Shown here piece by piece: positions 60,588 to 64,000 of a stretch of DNA of 64,000 nt. Positions within the stretch are counted from its first letter, which is position 1; every line of letters begins with the position of its first letter. The DNA is from Desulfosporosinus sp. HMP52 (GTDB taxonomy: Bacteria; Bacillota; Desulfitobacteriia; Desulfitobacteriales; Desulfitobacteriaceae): positions 1-64,000 of the forward strand of contig NZ_JMGA01000009.1 of NCBI RefSeq assembly GCF_000765145.1, read 5' to 3'. The position numbers and the translations under genes are program-made. The notes below the pieces were generated by a model, which saw nothing but the letters and a program-made list of their open reading frames with translations, made no database searches and was not told the DNA's origin.

Positions 60588-61508
60588 TTGTCACTTCTCT
60601 TATCTCAGATTATCAATGCAATAATGCTGGGTTCTACCTATTCGTTGATTGCCATTGGTTTCTCCCTATTCTTTGGAGTTATGGATATAGTTGTGTTTTC
60701 AGCAGGAGACGTAGCGATTGTTGCCGCATTTAGCATTTTGGTGCTCATGGGAACTCAAATGCTTCCTGTTCTGGACTCTATACTCCCTCACGCTGTTTCT
60801 TCAGTAGTAATGGTTTTCGTGGGGGCAATGATCACTGCCTTACTCATGCTCCTGATGTATCGTCTAGTGATTAAACCCTTTGAAGGCAAAAGTCCGCTGA
60901 TGCCCCTTCTCAGCACCATAGCTTCCGGGATTGTACTCCGAGAACTGATTGGTATTTTCTATCCTCAAGGAAGAAATCCCCAGGCGTTTCCTCAGATGCT
61001 CCCTAGTGGAACAATTTCTTCCAGCCTTATGATATCCTGGCGAAATGTTATTATTATTCTGGCCACAGTATTCCTGGTGGCACTGCTTTATTGGTTTGTT
61101 AATAAAACTAAAATTGGTTTATCCATTCAAGCTGTGTCTCAGAATAGAGAAGCGGCCATGATGGTAGGGCTTAACTGGCGACTAAGTATTTTGGTGACTT
61201 TCTTAATTGGGGGATTTTTACTGGGGGTCAGTGGTTTCCTGGTAGCATCTTATTCTGAAGTTGTACGTTTTGACATGGGCTCAATGTATGGATTGAAGGG
61301 ATTCAGCGCTGCTGTGGTAGGTGGCCTGGGCAGTATGTTCGGCGGAATAGCCGGTGGAATGCTCATTGCCTTTATCGAAGTTTTTGTTACCGCTTATATC
61401 CCCGGAGGCTCAGCCTATTCCGGTGTTGCCGGATTTTTGATGGTCATCGTTTTTATATTATTTAAGCCTGAAGGAATCCTGGGAGAAAAAACAGTCGAAA
61501 AGGTTTAG
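60588..61508 (+). CDS. ABC transporter permease (LivH-like)
   Basis: 306 residues from a TTG at 60588, eight bases after AGGAGG; a TTG at 60579 directly abuts the AGGAGG. About eight membrane segments. NAIMLGSTYSLIAIGFSLFFG, NREAAMMVGLNW (the ATPase-contact loop) and GLKGFSAAVVGGLGSMFGGIAGG are typical of the LivH permeases of the HAAT family. It pairs with the LivM-like gene 26 bases downstream. Confidence 0.9.
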   Translation: MSLLLSQIINAIMLGSTYSLIAIGFSLFFGVMDIVVFSAGDVAIVAAFSILVLMGTQMLPVLDSILPHAVSSVVMVFVGAMITALLMLLMYRLVIKPFEGKSPLMPLLSTIASGIVLRELIGIFYPQGRNPQAFPQMLPSGTISSSLMISWRNVIIILATVFLVALLYWFVNKTKIGLSIQAVSQNREAAMMVGLNWRLSILVTFLIGGFLLGVSGFLVASYSEVVRFDMGSMYGLKGFSAAVVGGLGSMFGGIAGGMLIAFIEVFVTAYIPGGSAYSGVAGFLMVIVFILFKPEGILGEKTVEKV

Positions 61509-61534
61509 TATGCACCAGAGGAGGAGGTTAACAA

Positions 61535-62719
61535 GTGCAAAGAGCTGCTTTTGCATCGAAAAATAGTCTGGTTACACTGCTCGTTAGTGTTTTAGCTTGT
61601 GTATTTTTATATTTTGCCTTAGTGGGATCCTTATTTGTTGCCTTGGCTGTCATTGGCATTGGTTTAGCTTTAATTGTATTAGGTGAATACAGGGGCAAGG
61701 CTGAAGCAATTCATACAGCCTTTGGAGAACATAGAAGTTTGGGTATAACTGTGTTGATCATCTTTGTGCTGACCCTCCCGTTCTTACTAAAGGGCAACAA
61801 TTATTTGCTCCATATTGTTGTTATGGGGGGAATCTATAGTGTGGTGGCTCTGGGGCTTAACTTCCAAATGGGCAGTACCGGAATGGTAAACTTTGCGACT
61901 GCAGCGTTTTTTGGTACGGGTGCCTATACGTCAGCTCTATTAGTTACGAAGTTTAATATTTCACCCTGGCTGGGTACAGTGAGCGGGTTAGTATTGGCTG
62001 CTGTGCTGGGGCTGCTCTTTGGTATCCCGGCCTTAAAAACCCGTGGTTATTACCTTTCCCTTGTTACCATGGCTTTGCAGGTTATTTTTACCCTGATGAT
62101 TATTAATACAAGTTGGCTTGGCGGCCCCAATGGTGTTCCTGGCATACCTGCCTATAGTCTCGCTGGATTTTCTCTAAAGACATCGGTTGTGCTATTTGGC
62201 ATTAAATTACCTTATCAAGCAAATTACTACTACTTGGTTTTCGGTATTCTTGGTTTGGCTGTTTTGGTAGCGGCTCGTTTATATAATTCCCACGTAGGTT
62301 TGGCCTGGAATGCCATCGAACAGGATGAAATTGTGGCCGTGACTCAAGGGATTAATCAAACCAAGATTAAATTATTGGCTTTTGCTTTGGGGGCAGCATT
62401 CGCTGGCCTGGCAGGCGCATTATATGGTCATTATACGAGTTTTATTGGGGTTGAGAATTTTGACTTTTCCATATCCCTCATCTTCATCTGCATGGTTTTA
62501 TTGGGAGGAATGGACAATGTCCTTGGGGTTGTCCTAGGAGCAATGTTGTTGACCATAGTTGATGAGAAGCTTCGCGATTTCGCTGACTATCGTATGTTAA
62601 TGTATAGTTTAATTTTAATCATAATTTTGTTGGCGCGTTCCCAAGGTTTGCTGCCTAAGCGAATTAGAAAGTACGGTAAACTAAGAGACAGCAAGATAGA
62701 ACCTATTTCTAACGGATGA
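61535..62719 (+). CDS. ABC transporter permease (LivM-like)
   Basis: 394 residues from a GTG with AGGAGGTTAACAA upstream. About ten membrane segments; GGIYSVVALGLNFQMGSTGMVNF, IPALKTRGYYLSLVTMALQVIF and FAGLAGALYGHYTSFI match LivM. Two extra N-terminal helices (about 12-55) precede the conserved core. The ABC ATPase genes follow. Confidence 0.9.
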   Translation: MQRAAFASKNSLVTLLVSVLACVFLYFALVGSLFVALAVIGIGLALIVLGEYRGKAEAIHTAFGEHRSLGITVLIIFVLTLPFLLKGNNYLLHIVVMGGIYSVVALGLNFQMGSTGMVNFATAAFFGTGAYTSALLVTKFNISPWLGTVSGLVLAAVLGLLFGIPALKTRGYYLSLVTMALQVIFTLMIINTSWLGGPNGVPGIPAYSLAGFSLKTSVVLFGIKLPYQANYYYLVFGILGLAVLVAARLYNSHVGLAWNAIEQDEIVAVTQGINQTKIKLLAFALGAAFAGLAGALYGHYTSFIGVENFDFSISLIFICMVLLGGMDNVLGVVLGAMLLTIVDEKLRDFADYRMLMYSLILIIILLARSQGLLPKRIRKYGKLRDSKIEPISNG

Positions 62720-62738
62720 ATGGGGGGCACTTAAGGCA

Positions 62739-63503
62739 ATGAAAGTTATGCAGACAGAGTCTCTAACAATTAATTTCGGAGGGTTAAAGGCAGTCGATGA
62801 AGTTGATTTTGCAATAGCTGATGAGGTAGTAGGGTTGCTGGGTCCCAATGGTTCGGGTAAAACCACCTTTCTGAATCTGGTAAGTGGAATTTATCAACCA
62901 ACCAGTGGCAAAATCATCTTTCAACAGGAAGATATTACTGGCTCGGGAGCCCACGTTATTCGGGGCAAAGGCATAGCGCGCACTTTCCAGACTAATCGGC
63001 TTTGCCTGAACCTGAGCGTTATTGATAACATGCTCCTCGGTCTTTACAGTCAGAAGGAATCTACTTGGTGGCAAGCTATCCTGCAACCGAAGCGCTGCCG
63101 GAAAGAACTTAGGCAGAATATTGAAAAGTGTTTGCTGTTGCTAGAACATTTTAATCCAGATCTAGTTGAGAAAGCCTATGATCCGATTACAAGTATTGCG
63201 CTTATAGATCGGCGCAGAATTGAAATTGCCAGGGCAATCGTCGGTGATCCCAAATTATTATTGCTTGACGAGCCAACAGCTGGGCTAAACTCTGAAGAAA
63301 CAACCCAAATCATCAATGATATCGGAAAGATTCGCCAGGGCGACCAGCAGATATGTATGATCATTATCGAACACGATATGAACGTTATCTCGAGCATTTG
63401 TAATAGAGTTGTTGTTTTGAATGCCGGCAAGAAAATCGCCGACGATACCTATCAAGAAATTTGTAAGAACGAGCAGGTGCAAACTGCTTACCTAGGAGGA
63501 TAA
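62739..63503 (+). CDS. ABC transporter ATP-binding protein (LivG-like) with altered signature motif
   Basis: 254 residues: Walker A GLLGPNGSGKTTF (about 32-44), GIARTFQTNRLC (Q-loop), Walker B LLLLDEPTAGLN and the switch His in IIEHDMNVI. The ABC signature, normally LSGGQ or LPYGDQ before RRLEIARAL, reads SIALIDRRRIEIARAI, so the signature glycine and serine are missing. Because the partner LivF has an intact LSGGE, the transporter would have one degenerate ATP site, as seen in some asymmetric ABC exporters. Overall LivG identity is otherwise clear. Confidence 0.88.
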   Translation: MKVMQTESLTINFGGLKAVDEVDFAIADEVVGLLGPNGSGKTTFLNLVSGIYQPTSGKIIFQQEDITGSGAHVIRGKGIARTFQTNRLCLNLSVIDNMLLGLYSQKESTWWQAILQPKRCRKELRQNIEKCLLLLEHFNPDLVEKAYDPITSIALIDRRRIEIARAIVGDPKLLLLDEPTAGLNSEETTQIINDIGKIRQGDQQICMIIIEHDMNVISSICNRVVVLNAGKKIADDTYQEICKNEQVQTAYLGG

Positions 63504-63507
63504 GATC

Positions 63508-64000
63508 ATGCTAGAACTTTGCAATATCAGTACAAAATATGGTCAGATTCCTATGTTAATGGAGGTAAGTATTAAGGTTGACAAAGGTGAAGCGGTCTGT
63601 TTATTAGGGGCTAACGGAGCGGGAAAAACAACTGTGTTAAAAACCATTATAAGTATGGTTAAGCCTATTAAGGGAGAGGTCTTTTTTAATGGTCAAAGGC
63701 TTGATCTTCTGCCTTCACATAAAGTAATTCAGGCAGGAATTGCTATTGTACCGGAGCGGGAAGGATTATTCCCCAAACTCACTGTAGAAAACAATCTGCT
63801 AATGGGGGCTTATTACGAAAAAGATAAGCAAAAAATCAACCACAGAATGGAAGAAGTCTTAACAATCTTTCCTAAACTAAAAGAGAGGTTCCGGCGCAAT
63901 GCAGGTACTCTGAGTGGTGGTGAACGGAAGATGCTGGGAATTGGGAGAGCCCTTTTAGCGGATCCGCAGGTATTATTGTTAGATGAACCCTCCCTAGGTC
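63508..64000 (+). CDS. ABC transporter ATP-binding protein (LivF-like), cut by the window edge
   Basis: At least 164 residues, running off the right edge. ATG with TAGGAGG upstream, four bases after the livG-like stop. Walker A GANGAGKTT, Q-loop region, intact signature TLSGGERKML and Walker B LLLDEPSLG are visible; PEREGLFPKLTVENNL is characteristic of LivF. It should complete the HAAT-type importer with the binding protein at 55417 and the two permeases. Confidence 0.9.
   Translation, partial: MLELCNISTKYGQIPMLMEVSIKVDKGEAVCLLGANGAGKTTVLKTIISMVKPIKGEVFFNGQRLDLLPSHKVIQAGIAIVPEREGLFPKLTVENNLLMGAYYEKDKQKINHRMEEVLTIFPKLKERFRRNAGTLSGGERKMLGIGRALLADPQVLLLDEPSLG

Overview
The window reads as chromosomal DNA of an anaerobic, spore-forming type Firmicute, most like the Desulfosporosinus/Desulfitobacterium group. 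The pointers are strong AGGAGG ribosome-binding sites with frequent TTG/GTG starts, moderate GC, heavy use of sigma-54 (-24/-12) promoters, and a complete set of selenium-dependent molybdenum hydroxylase accessory genes. The genus is inferred from style and gene content, not from a marker gene.

Region 1 (1-13.7 kb) is an accessory island lying on the 3' side of a tRNA-Leu(CAG) gene (13719-13805, minus strand). It is AT-rich and mosaic. It holds a DUF3102 protein, a membrane glycosyltransferase with a duplicated C-terminal stub, a transposase remnant, several tiny membrane proteins, a helical-repeat/phospholipase-D-like protein, an OLD-type ATPase-TOPRIM nuclease, a large NACHT NTPase with an N-terminal Mrr-like nuclease domain (apparently split from its C-terminal part by a frameshift), and decayed remnants of a Dam-type methylase and other genes. 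This looks like a defence/mobile-element hotspot.

Region 2 (14-47.5 kb) is a purine-catabolic locus of the E. coli yge/ygf/yqe type. A sigma-54 activator (14525-16294) precedes the three-subunit xanthine dehydrogenase xdhABC, ygfK, a purine permease, a PreA-like dihydropyrimidine-dehydrogenase paralogue, ssnA, two PLP enzymes, an 8-oxoguanine-deaminase-like amidohydrolase and ygeX (diaminopropionate ammonia-lyase). A second sigma-54 activator (34599-36365) then precedes ygeY, ygeW, carbamate kinase, the hydantoinase hyuA/ygeZ, an xdhD-like enzyme and yqeC-mocA-yqeB. Four good -24/-12 promoters are visible. Two different palindromic upstream activating sequences (TTATCA-N3-TGATAA and GTCTCA-N3-TGAGAC) are distributed as expected if each activator has its own targets.

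Region 3 (47.5-64 kb) adds an allantoin branch (allantoate amidohydrolase-like enzyme, allantoinase, IclR regulator). It also carries two more molybdenum hydroxylases, one with an unusual FAD-then-[2Fe-2S] fusion subunit and one lacking the canonical purine-binding residues. A branched-chain-amino-acid-type ABC transporter (binding protein, two permeases, two ATPases) follows; its last gene runs off the right edge.

Taken together the genes could import purines, oxidise or deaminate them to xanthine/urate, reductively or hydrolytically open the rings, and harvest ammonia, pyruvate and carbamoyl phosphate (ATP through carbamate kinase). Several non-coding repeat elements (hairpins with a GGGGACGG core, two 200-300 bp nested palindromes, a 33-bp tandem repeat) sit in the intergenic gaps.
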